Assembly: GCF_000689375.1 (NCBI RefSeq)
Contig: NZ_CBQZ010000005.1
Location: 1-64,000, forward strand
Origin: Cardinium endosymbiont cBtQ1 of Bemisia tabaci
GTDB lineage: Bacteria > Bacteroidota > Bacteroidia > Cytophagales > Amoebophilaceae
Reading direction: 5' to 3'
DNA: 64,000 nt
Shown: positions 1 through 10,254 of the stretch, one piece after another
How the letters are laid out: each line of letters opens with the position of its first letter
How positions within the stretch are numbered: position 1 is the stretch's first letter
Position numbers and translations under genes: made by a program
The notes under the pieces: model-generated
Database searches by the model: none
Told to the model about the DNA's origin: nothing
Seen by the model: the letters and a program-made list of their open reading frames with translations, nothing else

Positions 1-635
1 AGCATAGTCTTTATCCGTTTTTTGATAAACCTGTGGTCTTGCTCGACTCTATTATTCAGGTATTTGTTTTGAAATATTGGAATTTTATGATCTTGATCTA
101 GTTCTGTATTTAAAGCATCAAGCGCAGCCTTATTACTACCGCTTTTATCAACTACCACTTTAGAAGGAATATTATTACAGCTGATAGCCTTACGAAAAAA
201 ATAAAGAGCTGCAGACTTGTCTCTACTTTCACTTAGAAAAAAGTCAACTGTATCTCCATAACGATCTACTGATACTATATAAATAGATCCACTTACCATT
301 CATCTTTACGTAAGTTTCATCCATTCTCCAACTACTACTAACTGGGCGTTTTCGTCTTCTTACTTCTTGATCTATGAGGGGAACAAACTTAATAACCCAT
401 CTTTGTAAAGTGGAATGATCAATCTTTGCGCCTCTGATATGCATCATCTCTTCCAGATCTCTATAGCTTAACGAAAAACGACATTTCATGTACACAAATA
501 AAAGAATTAACTCCGGGGATGAACAAAATCCTTTAAAATATGGCAATAATCGAGGCGTAATACTAAACATCTAAACTAAAGTTTTAAACTAAAAATCTAA
601 ATTTAAGGCTTTCTTTACACACATGCGACAGAACC
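1..635 (-). mobile_element. IS6-family element, copy A (cut by window edge)
   Basis: This is the left-end part of an IS6/IS26-like element whose complete copies in this window are about 834 bp. Its outer end (615-635) is the inverted-repeat terminus GGTTCTGTCGCAT in reverse complement. The right end lies about 200 bp outside the window. The transposase reading frame begins at 570 and matches the full 235-residue copies, but one extra net base near 272-275 shifts the frame after about residue 98, so this copy is broken. It abuts the 3' half of an IS982 element at 636, and the first 8 bases there are half of a target duplication whose partner is at 40845-40852. Confidence 0.93.
244..570 (-). 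pseudogene. IS6-family transposase fragment (copy A)
   Basis: The product is a DDE transposase. Residues 1-98 are the same as in the intact copies, including the first catalytic Asp in the MDETYVK motif (residue 84). The frame is then lost by a one-base net insertion near 272-275, giving a 108-residue product that lacks the second Asp and the Glu. The remaining codons continue in another frame to position 1. It is unlikely to be active by itself, although intact copies elsewhere could act in trans on its ends. Confidence 0.9.
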
Positions 636-1387
636 ATATTAATTGCTTTTCATGTAATTGGCTTTAGAAATTTTAAGTTGTATTATATTCATTTACAACA
701 ATTTCATTCTAATGACTTTTGCAAGTTAGTAAGCTATAGTAGATTTATATCCCTAGTTCAAAGAACAGTAGTTCCATTTTACTTTTTTCTTCAAAGTACT
801 TTCTTAAAACGAAGAACAGGCTGTTATTTTATGGATTCAACCGCTATAAAGGTTTGTAATATAAAAAGAGCTTATGCTCATAAAGTATTTAAGACAATTG
901 CTAGTAAAGGTAAAACTACTACTGGATGGTTTTACGGAATCAAATTAAACTTGATTGTCAATGATTTAGGAGAAATTATGAATTTTTCTCTTACTACAGG
1001 TAAGTCCAATGATAGATGGCCAGTAGAAAACTTATGTAAAAATTTGATCGGAAAAGTATTTGCTGATAAAGGCTACTTGAGTAAAGAATTATTTGAAAAA
1101 CTTATGGGAAAAGGCATAGAACTGATTACTCAAATCAGAAAAAATATGAAAAATGCTTTCATGCCTATCTGGGATAGGCTAATGCTTCGAAAGAGATCTA
1201 TCATTGAAACCATTATCGATCAGCTTAAAAATATTAGTCAGATAGAACACTCCAGGCATAGAAGTATACCTAATTTTATTGTCAATTTAATAGCTGGTAT
1301 TACAGCTTATTCACTAAAAGAGAAAAAACCGGCTATAGATAATATATATACAACTGGTTTACAATAAGTCTAATCCGAAACTCACGT
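636..1387 (+). mobile_element. IS982-family element, 3' part (split copy)
   Basis: This is the downstream three quarters of an IS982-like element. It starts abruptly at the IS6 end and finishes at the terminal repeat CCGAAACTCACGT (1375-1387). The missing upstream part is at 40845-41102 in reverse orientation. Both pieces share the 8 bases ATATTAAT/ATTAATAT at the IS6 junction, which shows that one intact IS982 was hit by an IS6-like element and the two halves were later separated by inversion. Confidence 0.93.
678..1367 (+). pseudogene. IS982-family transposase, N-terminally truncated
   Basis: The frame encodes the C-terminal three quarters of the 291-residue IS982-type DDE transposase, including YFMDSTAIKVC (first Asp), FADKGYLS (second Asp) and RKRSIIETIIDQ (Glu). 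The first roughly 65 residues lie 40 kb away. Small compensating indels around 790-812 garble a short stretch compared with intact copies (for example the copy at 49523). The apparent ATG at 678 is not the native start. Confidence 0.9.
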
Positions 1388-1426
1388 TATACGGAAATAA
1401 AATTCTTATTTTTCTGTCCTAATTTT

Positions 1427-4213
1427 TCAGGCCACTACATCCCTTTGACAAATGCGCACGTATGGGCAATAGCCACATATTTCAAGATCTTGTGTTTGTA
1501 CAAAGGGTATAGCAGGATTAAAAATTTCTAACAGTAATGCCTTTAATGCCTCTTCAAATGGCTGTGCATATTCCATAATGTCTTTTATCTGTTGATACTT
1601 TTTACCATTATCCGATTGTTGAATGAATATGCCAGGTTTATAATCAGCTAAAAAAAGAGACCGAATATGAATCAAATAAGGCATAACCTGGTCCAGACCA
1701 TGGGCTCCATATAGTGATTTAAAAAGCCAAGCATATAAAAAAGTTTGAAACATAGCTTTATTTTTTTTAACCTGAGTAGGATCAAATAAACTAGCTATAC
1801 TGGATACTTTATAATTGGATAGACCTGTCTTATAGTCTATAATACGAATTAAGTGGTTTGAGCTATCTATACGATCTATCACACCGCTTAACCAAACTTC
1901 ACGCACTATATCTAGGTTCAACAGGATGGGTTGCTTAATGGCTACCTCAACGCCCAAAATGGTGAATGGGGCATCAGAACCATCTAAGTCCACCATACGC
2001 GCTAATAGTTTTTCTAGTAGTGTATGGAGTAACATAGGCGCACTTAGTTCAGTCCGTTGCGCAGCTATAGCTTCTTTTAGCTTTACTTTTATATTTGACG
2101 CCAGTTGCATGACCATTTCTTTATCCATCTCTACACCTATAAAAGGTTGGTAGAACTGTGCCATAACACGATGAAACAATGTACCCAACTGTACCGCCTC
2201 TGCGCCATGTTTGGGCCATACCTGTTGCTTTAATTGCAGCAAATAGATAAAATAAAATTGAAGTGGACAAGATAAATAAGCAATTAGTGCAGAAGGTGTT
2301 AAACTAGAGGCAGCAGCTGATGATTCTTTGACCAAAAATCTATTTAATAACTGCATTACTCCATCATCTTTTTGAATAGATATAACAGGAATTGATTTAG
2401 TAGGTGAATAGATGCAATGATCAGACTGTATAATTTTTAACTTACTATCAAAGGTCAATTGCATTAACAGTCGATTCATTTCACTAGAAGTATCTAAACT
2501 ATTTTTTTGGACATAGTTACAATAGATATTCTGGGCACGTTGCAATAATCTATAAAATCCATAAGCTGTGCTGTTTTCTGCTACTTTATCTAAAAATGGC
2601 AGTCCAAGGGTATAACGCAAGTCATACGGTATAAAAGAATCATGATGCATCGGTTTAGGAAATGCTCCTTCGTTCATATTCAGAAAAAAAATATGTTCAA
2701 AATCTAGGTTATAGGATGCAGAAACTTCTACAATATAGAGTCCTGTTATAGGATGATTTTGATGAAAGCACATTTTATTTTCTTTTACACGATTTAATAA
2801 AAAAGCAACAGAACAGCTATCCATTTCTGCTGCTAGGCCATCAATATATTTCAGTAGATGACGTAGTGCCATTTTATTCAGGGCTAAGAAAAGCCCATCT
2901 GGCTCTACAAAATAGTGATCTATATAAGCTAACCCTTCTTTAAGGTAGGATAAAAGGTCTTTATGGGTTTTGTTCAACCATATATCAGAGGCTTCCGATT
3001 GATAAGATCGATCATTTGAAAGGGCATGGCCTATAGCCCGCCCCGATTGCGTCATGTCTTTCACAAATGGATCACATAACGCCAAAAGGTTAGCTATATA
3101 GATTTCCAGCTGATTCCCTTCCATAGTAGCTTCCCAAAGCTTTACCAATTGCACTAATAAAGTATATATAACCGTAGCGCTAAATGGGTACTCCAATTTG
3201 CAATGTAAGGGAATAGATAACTTAGAGAGCTGGTCTAACAAAGGTATAAGTAAATCGCTACCACTTACTACTATGGCAGTTTGGGTGGCTGGAAATTTGG
3301 GTAGCCCCTTATTCGTTTTTTCTTGTAAAGCTGCCACTACTGCTTGTACCTGTGCGACCATACTAGAAGCTTCTATAAGCCAAACTTTTTTACCAGGATC
3401 ATTCAAATAAGTAGGAGTTGGAAAACTTTTCTGAAACCATTTTTTTGCTCTATGCTGGCGCAGATAATGGCCCGCTATATTATTTGGATGGTCTAAATAA
3501 TGGGCGTCAACATCCCAGAAAAAAGTGGTAGAAGCGATTGCCTTACATTGCTGAATAAAGTGCTCTTCAACAGCTGTTAAGAGATTAAAGCCAATAAAGA
3601 TGAGCTCCTGATAAGTAGCGATTAGCTTCGGTAATGGTTGTGCCATTCTATAACATAAACCTTCATAGCCTTCTTGCTTTTCTATTAAACTTTCCCTAAA
3701 GGATTCATACAATAAGGGAAATTGCTGGCCAACAAGCAGTTCCTCTTTTTCTTGCAATTGTGATAAAGTCCTAGCCTTTTGAAGAGATCCCAATAGATTC
3801 TGGTCTACAAAAGTATCAACGGTCTTTTTTTTTTGCTGGATAAAGGATGCACACAAGCCACTATCATTTAAAAAGTGGGTATCTATACCATTAAAATCTT
3901 GTAAAAGGGTAAGCCCCCAACCATAAAATTGCTCAAAAGATTCTTTCCTATCTAAAACCTGTTCGGCTAATCTATATAACCTACTGAGCAAGGTTAAAGT
4001 AGGTAATGGCTTGATGCTACTATGCATCATTATGAACTGATGCAAGGTTAAACAAGTAACACTTTTTTGTTCCTCTTTTTTATTGAGTAGAGATTGAAAA
4101 TAATCAATAGATAATTGCGTAGGAAATATCAAAAGTGATTGCTGATTTCTATTGGACCGATCCAAATGGTCGATGATTTGTGCTAAAAAAGGTTGATGGG
4201 TTAGGGTCTTCAT
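1427..4213 (-). CDS. AddB-like PD-(D/E)XK nuclease/helicase-like protein
   Basis: A 928-residue protein resembling the AddB/RecB-family subunits of Bacteroidota double-strand-break repair nucleases. The C-terminal third carries the nuclease: LTPSALIAYLSCP near residue 645, GTLFHR near 677, GVIDRID near 775 and IIDYKTG near 790 (the D...DxK motif). A Cys at about 652 plus a C-x2-C-x5-C group near 912-924 match the iron-sulfur cluster pattern of AddB nucleases. I see no clear Walker A motif at the N-terminus, so it probably works with an AddA-type helicase that is not in this window. It is intact although flanked by IS elements on both sides. Its exact partner and gene name remain uncertain. 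Confidence 0.82.
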   Translation of the reverse strand: MKTLTHQPFLAQIIDHLDRSNRNQQSLLIFPTQLSIDYFQSLLNKKEEQKSVTCLTLHQFIMMHSSIKPLPTLTLLSRLYRLAEQVLDRKESFEQFYGWGLTLLQDFNGIDTHFLNDSGLCASFIQQKKKTVDTFVDQNLLGSLQKARTLSQLQEKEELLVGQQFPLLYESFRESLIEKQEGYEGLCYRMAQPLPKLIATYQELIFIGFNLLTAVEEHFIQQCKAIASTTFFWDVDAHYLDHPNNIAGHYLRQHRAKKWFQKSFPTPTYLNDPGKKVWLIEASSMVAQVQAVVAALQEKTNKGLPKFPATQTAIVVSGSDLLIPLLDQLSKLSIPLHCKLEYPFSATVIYTLLVQLVKLWEATMEGNQLEIYIANLLALCDPFVKDMTQSGRAIGHALSNDRSYQSEASDIWLNKTHKDLLSYLKEGLAYIDHYFVEPDGLFLALNKMALRHLLKYIDGLAAEMDSCSVAFLLNRVKENKMCFHQNHPITGLYIVEVSASYNLDFEHIFFLNMNEGAFPKPMHHDSFIPYDLRYTLGLPFLDKVAENSTAYGFYRLLQRAQNIYCNYVQKNSLDTSSEMNRLLMQLTFDSKLKIIQSDHCIYSPTKSIPVISIQKDDGVMQLLNRFLVKESSAAASSLTPSALIAYLSCPLQFYFIYLLQLKQQVWPKHGAEAVQLGTLFHRVMAQFYQPFIGVEMDKEMVMQLASNIKVKLKEAIAAQRTELSAPMLLHTLLEKLLARMVDLDGSDAPFTILGVEVAIKQPILLNLDIVREVWLSGVIDRIDSSNHLIRIIDYKTGLSNYKVSSIASLFDPTQVKKNKAMFQTFLYAWLFKSLYGAHGLDQVMPYLIHIRSLFLADYKPGIFIQQSDNGKKYQQIKDIMEYAQPFEEALKALLLEIFNPAIPFVQTQDLEICGYCPYVRICQRDVVA

Positions 4214-4319
4214 AGATTTTGTCTGGTCTACAATTGATTTTTATTAGTTCTTCCTCTTACCTAAAGTTTTAGATAGTATACTGGGTTAAAAGTTTATTAG
4301 CATTTGTATGGTTCCATTT

Positions 4320-4777
4320 GGATCTGTCGCATCTACATTGAATTTTTCCTAGTTCTCCGGTTTGTCTTAAAAATTGGATATTATGCGGCCATAATCTTGG
4401 CAAAGTTTTCAAAAGTAGAATTCTGTTTTTTAGTTCCGATTAATTGTCCTTTTTGAATGATTCTAATATTTTCTATCCCTTTTATAGTAATGGCAGCAGC
4501 ATGGAAATTCTTAAACCCTAGCATAGTCTTTATCCGTTTTTTGATAAACCTGTGGTCTTGCTCGACTCTATTATTCAGGTATTTGTTTTGAAATATTGGA
4601 ATTTTATGATCTTGATCTAGTTCTGTATTTAAAGCATCAAGCGCAGCCTTATTACTACCGCTTTTATCAACTACCACTTTAGAAGGAATATTATTACAGC
4701 TGATAGCCTTACGAAAAAAATAAAGAGCTGCAGACTTGTCTCTACTTTCACTTAGAAAAAAGTCAACTGTATCTCCA
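4320..4777 (-). mobile_element. IS6-family element fragment, copy B
   Basis: This is the right-end half of an IS6-like element. It starts at the terminus GGATCTGTCGCATC at 4320 and runs to 4777, where it is cut off by the start of a 184-bp MITE-like unit. It encodes the last 98 transposase residues (4381-4677), with the second catalytic Asp and the Glu but no first Asp, so it is inactive. One residue in the tail differs from the other copies (FAKIMAA instead of FSKIMAA). Confidence 0.93.
4381..4677 (-). pseudogene. IS6-family transposase C-terminal fragment (copy B)
   Basis: The frame carries VVDKSGSNKAAL and NNRVEQDHRFIKKR, the second Asp and the Glu of the IS6 DDE triad. The upstream part of the gene is removed at 4777 by the adjoining MITE-like unit. 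It is a decayed copy. Confidence 0.9.
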
Positions 4778-4961
4778 GGTTCTGTCGCATTTGTCGCATC
4801 TGTTAAGATTTAGGTTAAAAACTTTATTTTTCACCCTAAATTATTTTCTGAAAAATATTACTTTTTATACTGAAAATCAATTATATAGATTTCCATTAAA
4901 AATTAATATAAAAAATATATTTTGAAAATCTTTTGACATATTTTACAAACGCGACAGAACC
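4778..4961. mobile_element. 184-bp MITE-like unit with IS6-type inverted ends
   Basis: The unit begins with GGTTCTGTCGCAT and ends with GCGACAGAACC, a perfect 11-bp terminal inverted repeat. These bases equal the left terminus of the IS6-like elements in this window. The interior is extremely AT-rich, has no open frame and does not match the transposase gene. A second partial copy of the end motif (TTGTCGCATCTG) follows directly inside the left end. No flanking duplication is visible: one side is truncated IS6 copy B and the other is a truncated IS5-like transposase. It may be a non-autonomous derivative moved by the IS6-type transposase, or a heavily deleted copy. Confidence 0.6.
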
Positions 4962-5559
4962 TTTATTTTTCTGTTTTTTTTGGGAGGGATAACAGGAACA
5001 ATACCTTTTTCTCTAGCATATTTAATGATTTTATCGGTATCATAGGCGCGGTCTGCTAACAAATGCTTTGGAGTTATCCCTTCAATAAGATATGTAGATT
5101 GGCTACAATCAGCTCTGGTACCTTCTGTGATAATAGCTCTGACCGGCATACCAGACGCATCCACGGCCAAATGTAGCTTCGTATTAAGCCCCCTTTTGTT
5201 CGACTCATAAATTGGTTTCCTCCTTTCGCACCCGTTCCATGCATATGTACTTTTATATAAGTAGAATCAATCATAAGCCATTTAAAATCAGGATTATTAA
5301 TTAGTCTCTCTAAGATCCTTTCCCATATACCATTATCTCTCCAGCGAGAAAATCTACGATGGGTGTTTTTCCAATCCCCATAGCTAGATGGAAGATCACG
5401 CCAAGGAGATCCTGTACGTAAAATCCAAAATACTGCATTAATAAACAGCCTATTATCTTTGGCAACAGCTCCCCAACCTCCTTGTTGACCTGGAAGTAGA
5501 GGTGATAAAATAGACCATACTTTGTCTGAAATATCATGACGGTGAATCCATTTAGACAT
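4962..5559 (-). pseudogene. IS5-family transposase (two-frame, 3'-truncated)
   Basis: The first frame (5559 to about 5190) starts MSKWIHRHDISDKVW and contains the IS5-type N-terminal domain (SPWRDLP, HRRFSRW) and the first Asp in LMIDSTYIKVH. The second frame continues from about 5190 with LHLAVDASGMPVRA and the second Asp in LLADRAYDTDKI. The frames meet at ACA AAA GGG GGC (around 5186-5198), a canonical A-AAA-GGG slippery site, so -1 frameshifting would join them. The C-terminal part with the catalytic Glu is missing because the element is truncated at 4961. Confidence 0.8.
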
Positions 5560-5602
5560 CTTAGGAATATAATTGATCTTATTAATCTAAAAAATATAAT
5601 AA
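4962..5602 (-). mobile_element. IS5-family (IS427/IS1031-like) element, truncated
   Basis: This is the remnant of an IS5-type element read leftward from 5559. Its 3' end is cut by the MITE-like unit at 4961, and on the other side it abuts an IS982 copy at 5603. Two overlapping frames encode the transposase, as in IS5 subgroups that use a -1 ribosomal frameshift. I could not identify its terminal inverted repeats. Confidence 0.8.
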
Positions 5603-6607
5603 ACGTGAGTTTCGGTATTAGACTTATTGTAAACCAAGTTGTATATATATTATCTATAGCCGGTTTTTTCTCTTTTAGTTGAATAAGCTGTAATACCAGC
5701 TATTAAATTGACAATAAAATTAGGTATACTTCTATGCCTGGAGTGTTCTATCTGACTAATATTTTTAAGCTGATCGATAATGGTTTCAATGATAGATCTC
5801 TTTCGAAGCATTAGCCTATCCCAGATAGGCATGAAAGCATTTTTCATATTTTTTCTGATTTGAGTAATCAGTTCTATGCCTTTTCCCATAAGTTTTTCAA
5901 ATAATTCTTTACTCAAGTAGCCTTTATCAGCAAATACTTTTCCGATCAAATTTTTACATAAGTTTTCTACTGGCCATCTATCATTGGACTTACCTGTAGT
6001 AAGAGAAAAATTCATAATTTCTCCTAAATCATTGACAATTTAAGTTTAATTTGATTCCGTAAAACCATCCAGTAGTAGTTTTACCTTTACTAGCAATTGT
6101 CTTAAATACTTTATGAGCATAAGCTCTTTTTATATTACAAACCTTTATAGCGGTTGAATCCATAAAATAACAGCCTGTTCTCGTTTTAAGAAAGACTTTG
6201 AAGAAAAAAAGTAAAATGGAACTACTGTTCTTTGAACTAGGGATATAAATCTACTATAGCTTACTAACTTGCAAAAGTCATTAGAATGAAATTGTTGTAA
6301 ATGAATATAATACAACTTAAAATTTCTAAAGCCAATTACATGAAAAGCAATTAATATTGTCATTATTTCGCTCAAAGTCAGTGAACATGTTCTAGTAGGT
6401 TTTCTATCTGAAGTAGGTAACAAATGTGATTCCATATAAGGCATAAATTTTATAAGAAATTCATCAACAGCGTAATATATTTCAACTAATTTTGATACAT
6501 TCATATCCGGCTCCTTTGGTTTTTATGATTATTTTTCAATCCCACAAATTTAAAACACAAAGGAGCTTTTTATACTCTTTTCTTAATTTCTAATCCAAAA
6601 CTGACGT
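5603..6607 (-). mobile_element. IS982-family element (degenerate copy)
   Basis: A near full-length IS982-like element of about 1,005 bp lies between ACGTGAGTTTCGG (5603) and CCAAAACTGACGT (ending 6607). Several single-base indels relative to the intact copy at 49503-50501 break the transposase, for example near 5660-5690, 6043-6047 and 6190-6215. The leader hairpin and Shine-Dalgarno region near 6500-6560 are conserved. Confidence 0.93.
5650..6504 (-). pseudogene. IS982-family transposase, frameshifted
   Basis: The 291-codon IS982 transposase frame is broken into an N-terminal piece (6504-6145, beginning MNVSKLVEIYY) and a C-terminal piece (6015-5650) by at least two frameshifts. A further one near 5680 alters the tail (STKREKTGYR instead of SLKEKKPAI). 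All three catalytic positions are still recognisable across the frames. Confidence 0.9.
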
Positions 6608-6982
6608 TAATAGCCCAATATATAGGCCTATTTTACTGTTTATCTTTTTCATAAAAATGATATTAAAATATTAAAAACTTATCACGAGTAATCGTATAGC
6701 CCAAGCAGGATTATAATAATAGCACAAAGGCTTATTTAGCCCTATTGTCTCTTCTGCTTCAAGCAACTGTAATGATCAAAGGCAATTAAATGATACTGCA
6801 GTATCTCCTTTTTTCCTTTGATTTATAACAATAATAAAAAATACATACTATTGCAAACAAATTGTACTAAAAAATACAATAACGGTTAAATATATAGTGG
6901 CTGTAAAATCAAATCTTGATTTATACGAATAAAGCATCGCCTACTTGTTCCTTGTTTACGACTCATCTGAATAGATGTTTCG
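6608..6982. other. Intergenic region, no gene seen
   Basis: These 375 AT-rich bases lie between the IS982 copy and the end of parE. I see no convincing open frame or RNA gene. A 7-bp palindrome (AAATCAA/TTGATTT, near 6908-6924) could form a small hairpin downstream of nothing obvious, so its role is unclear. Confidence 0.6.
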
Positions 6983-8842
6983 TTACGTTTCAGGTAAACT
7001 TTCTTCTATTCTAAGGTTATTAATAATAAAATCCCGCCGCTCTGGCGTATTTTTGCCCATATAAAAAGCCAATATATTTTTTAAGGCACTATGGGGCGCC
7101 AACGTAACAGGAATCAGTCGAATGGCTGCACCTATAAAATGGGCAAATTCATCAGGAGATATTTCGCCTAGTCCTTTAAAACGGGTAATTTCAGGTTGTG
7201 CACCTAGTGACTGTATGGCTACCTCTTTTTCTTGTTCATTGTAACAATAATGGGTGTTTTTTTTATTGCGTACTCTAAAAAGAGGTGTTTCTAATATATA
7301 GAGATGTCCACTATATACAAGTTCTGGAAAAAACTGTAAAAAATAGGTTAATATCAGCAAACGAATATGCATGCCATCTACATCTGCATCTGTAGCAACA
7401 ATAATTCTATTATAACGCAATCCATCGGGTCCATTGGCAATATTTAAAGCATGTTGCAATAGATTGAATTCTTCATTTTCATAAACTAATTTTTTAGATT
7501 GCCCAAAGCAGTTTAAGGGCTTACCCCGCAATGAAAATACAGCTTGTGTGGCAACGTTACGAGATTTAGTAATAGAACCACTTGCAGAATTGCCTTCTGT
7601 AATGAAAATGGTACTATCGAGGCGATTGGGATGGCTAGAGTTAAAATGGATATGACAATCTCTTAATTTTTTATTATGTAAGTTGGCTTTTTTCGTTTTT
7701 TCATGGACTAGTTTTTTAATACCAGCTATTGCTTTACGTTCACGTTCAGATTGCAGAATACGTTTTTGGAGTATTTCGGCTATCGGTGGATTTTTGTGCA
7801 AAAAGTCATCTAATGCATTTTTGATAAAAGCAATTATAAAACTACGAATCGTTGGTCCTTCAGGACCCATCTGTTGTGAACCAAGTTTTGTTTTGGTTTG
7901 GGATTCAAAAATAGGCTCTTGGACTTTAATGGCAAGTGCAGCTATTAATCCTCCACGGATGTCTGCTCCTTCAAATTCTTTTTTGTAAAAGGTTCGTACG
8001 GTTTGTACAATTGCTTCTTTTAAAGCATTCAAATGGGCACCTCCTTGAGCAGTAAATTGCCCATTAACAAAAGTATAGTAGACCTCGTTGGCAACAGTAT
8101 GGTGATGTGTGAATGCTAGTTCAATATCTTGTTTTTTTAAATGGATAATCGGGTAAAGATAGTTTTCTGCAGCTGTTTTGGCTTGTAATAAATCCAAAAG
8201 TCCATTTCGAGCTTGGTATTTTTTACCATTCAGGTAAAGGATAAGCCCAGTATTTAAAAAACTGTAATGGGCTATTTGTTCTTCTATAAATTGGGGTACA
8301 AAAGAAAATTGTTTAAAAATGGCATTATCTGGCTGGAATACCACATGGGTACCATTTGGCTCCTGAGTGGAGCGGATTTCTGATTCTTCTAAGAGCAAGC
8401 CAGCAGAAAAAGTGGCTGATTTGGTTAATCCATCTCGAAAAGATTGTACTTTGCAATAGGCAGAAAGCGCATTCACTGCTTTTATACCCACACCATTTAA
8501 ACCTACAGCTTTTTGAAAAGCTTGGGTGTCATATTTACCGCCTGTATTGATTTTAAAAATGCAATCTACTAATTTCCCCAATGGAATGCCTCTTCCAAAG
8601 TCTCGAATAGAAACATGTTGACTGTCAGATATTTTTATTTCAATTTTTTTCCCATAGCCCATTACGAATTCATCTACGCTGTTATCTATTACTTCTTTGA
8701 GTAGTAGGTAGATACCATCATCTGGTAGACTACCGTCTCCCAATTTACCAATATACATACCAGGGCGTAACCGAAGGTGTTCTTGCCAAGATAGGGAGCG
8801 GATATTGGCTTCTGTATAATTAAGCGTCGACATAGGTAACAA
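6983..8842 (-). CDS. parE: DNA topoisomerase IV subunit B
   Basis: This is the ATP-driven subunit of a type IIA topoisomerase that decatenates and relaxes chromosomes together with ParC. The 619 residues show the GHKL ATPase motifs (VIDNSVDEF near 52, [11 protein letters not shown] near 77, [14 protein letters not shown] near 113) and the Toprim motifs ([11 protein letters not shown] near 410, [12 protein letters not shown] near 484). The length fits ParE rather than GyrB, which usually has an insert. The ATG at 8842 and another three codons later are both possible starts. It stands between an IS-rich zone and a broken M28 peptidase gene on the same strand, 24 bp away. Confidence 0.93.
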   Translation of the reverse strand: MLPMSTLNYTEANIRSLSWQEHLRLRPGMYIGKLGDGSLPDDGIYLLLKEVIDNSVDEFVMGYGKKIEIKISDSQHVSIRDFGRGIPLGKLVDCIFKINTGGKYDTQAFQKAVGLNGVGIKAVNALSAYCKVQSFRDGLTKSATFSAGLLLEESEIRSTQEPNGTHVVFQPDNAIFKQFSFVPQFIEEQIAHYSFLNTGLILYLNGKKYQARNGLLDLLQAKTAAENYLYPIIHLKKQDIELAFTHHHTVANEVYYTFVNGQFTAQGGAHLNALKEAIVQTVRTFYKKEFEGADIRGGLIAALAIKVQEPIFESQTKTKLGSQQMGPEGPTIRSFIIAFIKNALDDFLHKNPPIAEILQKRILQSERERKAIAGIKKLVHEKTKKANLHNKKLRDCHIHFNSSHPNRLDSTIFITEGNSASGSITKSRNVATQAVFSLRGKPLNCFGQSKKLVYENEEFNLLQHALNIANGPDGLRYNRIIVATDADVDGMHIRLLILTYFLQFFPELVYSGHLYILETPLFRVRNKKNTHYCYNEQEKEVAIQSLGAQPEITRFKGLGEISPDEFAHFIGAAIRLIPVTLAPHSALKNILAFYMGKNTPERRDFIINNLRIEESLPET

Positions 8843-8866
8843 GTAGATAGAAAAATTGAACTATAT

Positions 8867-10021
8867 CTATGTTTTCAATGGACCATCTAGCGCAAGATAC
8901 TGTATCGTTGCGATTAAGTCTTTGGTTGTTTTAGTGAAAAGGGTAAAGTTTATGGTTGCGATGTTGTCTGTTGCTTGATGATAATGGGGATTTCTAAAAT
9001 CCGCTGTATCTGTAATCATAAAAGCAGGAAAGCCTTCTAAGGAAAATGAGCCATGGTCTGATCGGTAAACATTTGGTATCCATCCAGGTAAAGCAATAGC
9101 ATGCATAGCACCTGCATCTATTTGGTTATAACAGGAAAGCCACTTCTTTTGAAATGGCTGAGACGATAGGTCTCCCAGCATCATTAGAAAATTACCCCGA
9201 TCTCCGTAAAGATATTTTAACCAGCTCAAATACCAAGGATACCTTTGGCTGTTGGGTTCGCTAGAAAAATACCCTATACTTTCAAGGGATATCATACCGG
9301 TAATCACTTCACTTTTTTCTTTCGCCTGTTTGGCATATTGGACACTCCCCATATTGTATCCAAAGTGTTTACCTGTTTGATCATCTGCACTATAAGGCCA
9401 TTCTTCATTTGGGAATGCGACTAATTTTATGGTACGCTTAATCGTTGTTTTATCCTCTAGTTGCATACATAAATCATACAGGTGTCTTGCTATTTCTATT
9501 AAGGCAGCAATACCAGAGCCATTGTCATCTGCACCTGGACTGAAACAAACTGTATCGTAGTGCGCTCCAATTACAATAGATTCAGTATGGGTGCTATTTT
9601 TAATAGCCATACCATTCGACATAGGTATACTACCTGGAATAACTACTTCTATATTTTGCACATCAAATTTTTGGCCCCTATAGGTGGCGCTATAGGTAAT
9701 TATATTGGTTTGATAGCCAATCTCTTTAAAGGCATTATCAATGTATTGTGCTGATTGACAGAGCTTTTGTTAATATGCTGGGTCGGAAATGTTTCGGGGA
9801 CCAATTGTTTGTGATAAATAGGTTACATGCTTTTTTAAGTTTTGTTTTAGAATTTCATCTGATTGTGTCGTTATATGCGTTGTTGTTGGACCTATATGTA
9901 TAGGTATAGGGGCAGATGGTCTACCAGCAGTTTTTAGGATACCCAAGGTAGTGTCGCTACAGCCAATAAATAATGTGGCAATATAAAGTTGATGTATGCC
10001 ATATATCTTAGAGATAGTCAT
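8867..10021 (-). pseudogene. M28-family aminopeptidase lipoprotein, in-frame stop
   Basis: This is a 385-codon gene for a secreted zinc-dependent M28 aminopeptidase, interrupted by a single in-frame TAA at 9770-9772. The N-terminal part (from 10021) has a lipoprotein-type signal ending FIGC and the typical entry motif LKKHVTYLSQTIGPRN. After the stop the same frame continues QKLCQSAQYIDNAF and reaches the metal-binding motifs GAHYDTV and PGADDNGSG, PNEEW, and a later SDHGSF. TTA (Leu) to TAA is the simplest change. Downstream re-initiation near 9661 would yield a protein lacking the signal peptide, so function is doubtful unless the stop is a sequencing error. Confidence 0.85.
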
Positions 10022-10254
10022 AAAAATTTCTCGTGGATTCTATTGCGTAAATAAATAGGGGGCCTATTGAGTGGAAAATCGATAAATGGCTTTTTAGCAA
10101 AGGCCTGGAAAATTTTTTAATAAAAGTATTGACTCAAAAGAATAGATTCAATATAAAATAATATTATCTTTTTTACTAAAAATTGTCGCTTGCCATATGG
10201 CCCAATAAAAATAGAAAAACGACCAAGTGCAATTATCGAGCTGAAAGATAGTGG

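Noticed and set aside
6908-6924. AAATCAA-ATC-TTGATTT palindrome as a terminator.
   Set aside because: It has no GC-rich stem and no T run, and it lies downstream of parE by about 60 bases without clear evidence of function.
10129-10157. TTGACT, 17 bases, TATAAA on the plus strand, a textbook sigma-70-like promoter.
   Set aside because: No plus-strand gene follows; the neighbouring genes are on the minus strand, and Bacteroidota promoters usually have a different consensus. Probably chance in AT-rich DNA.
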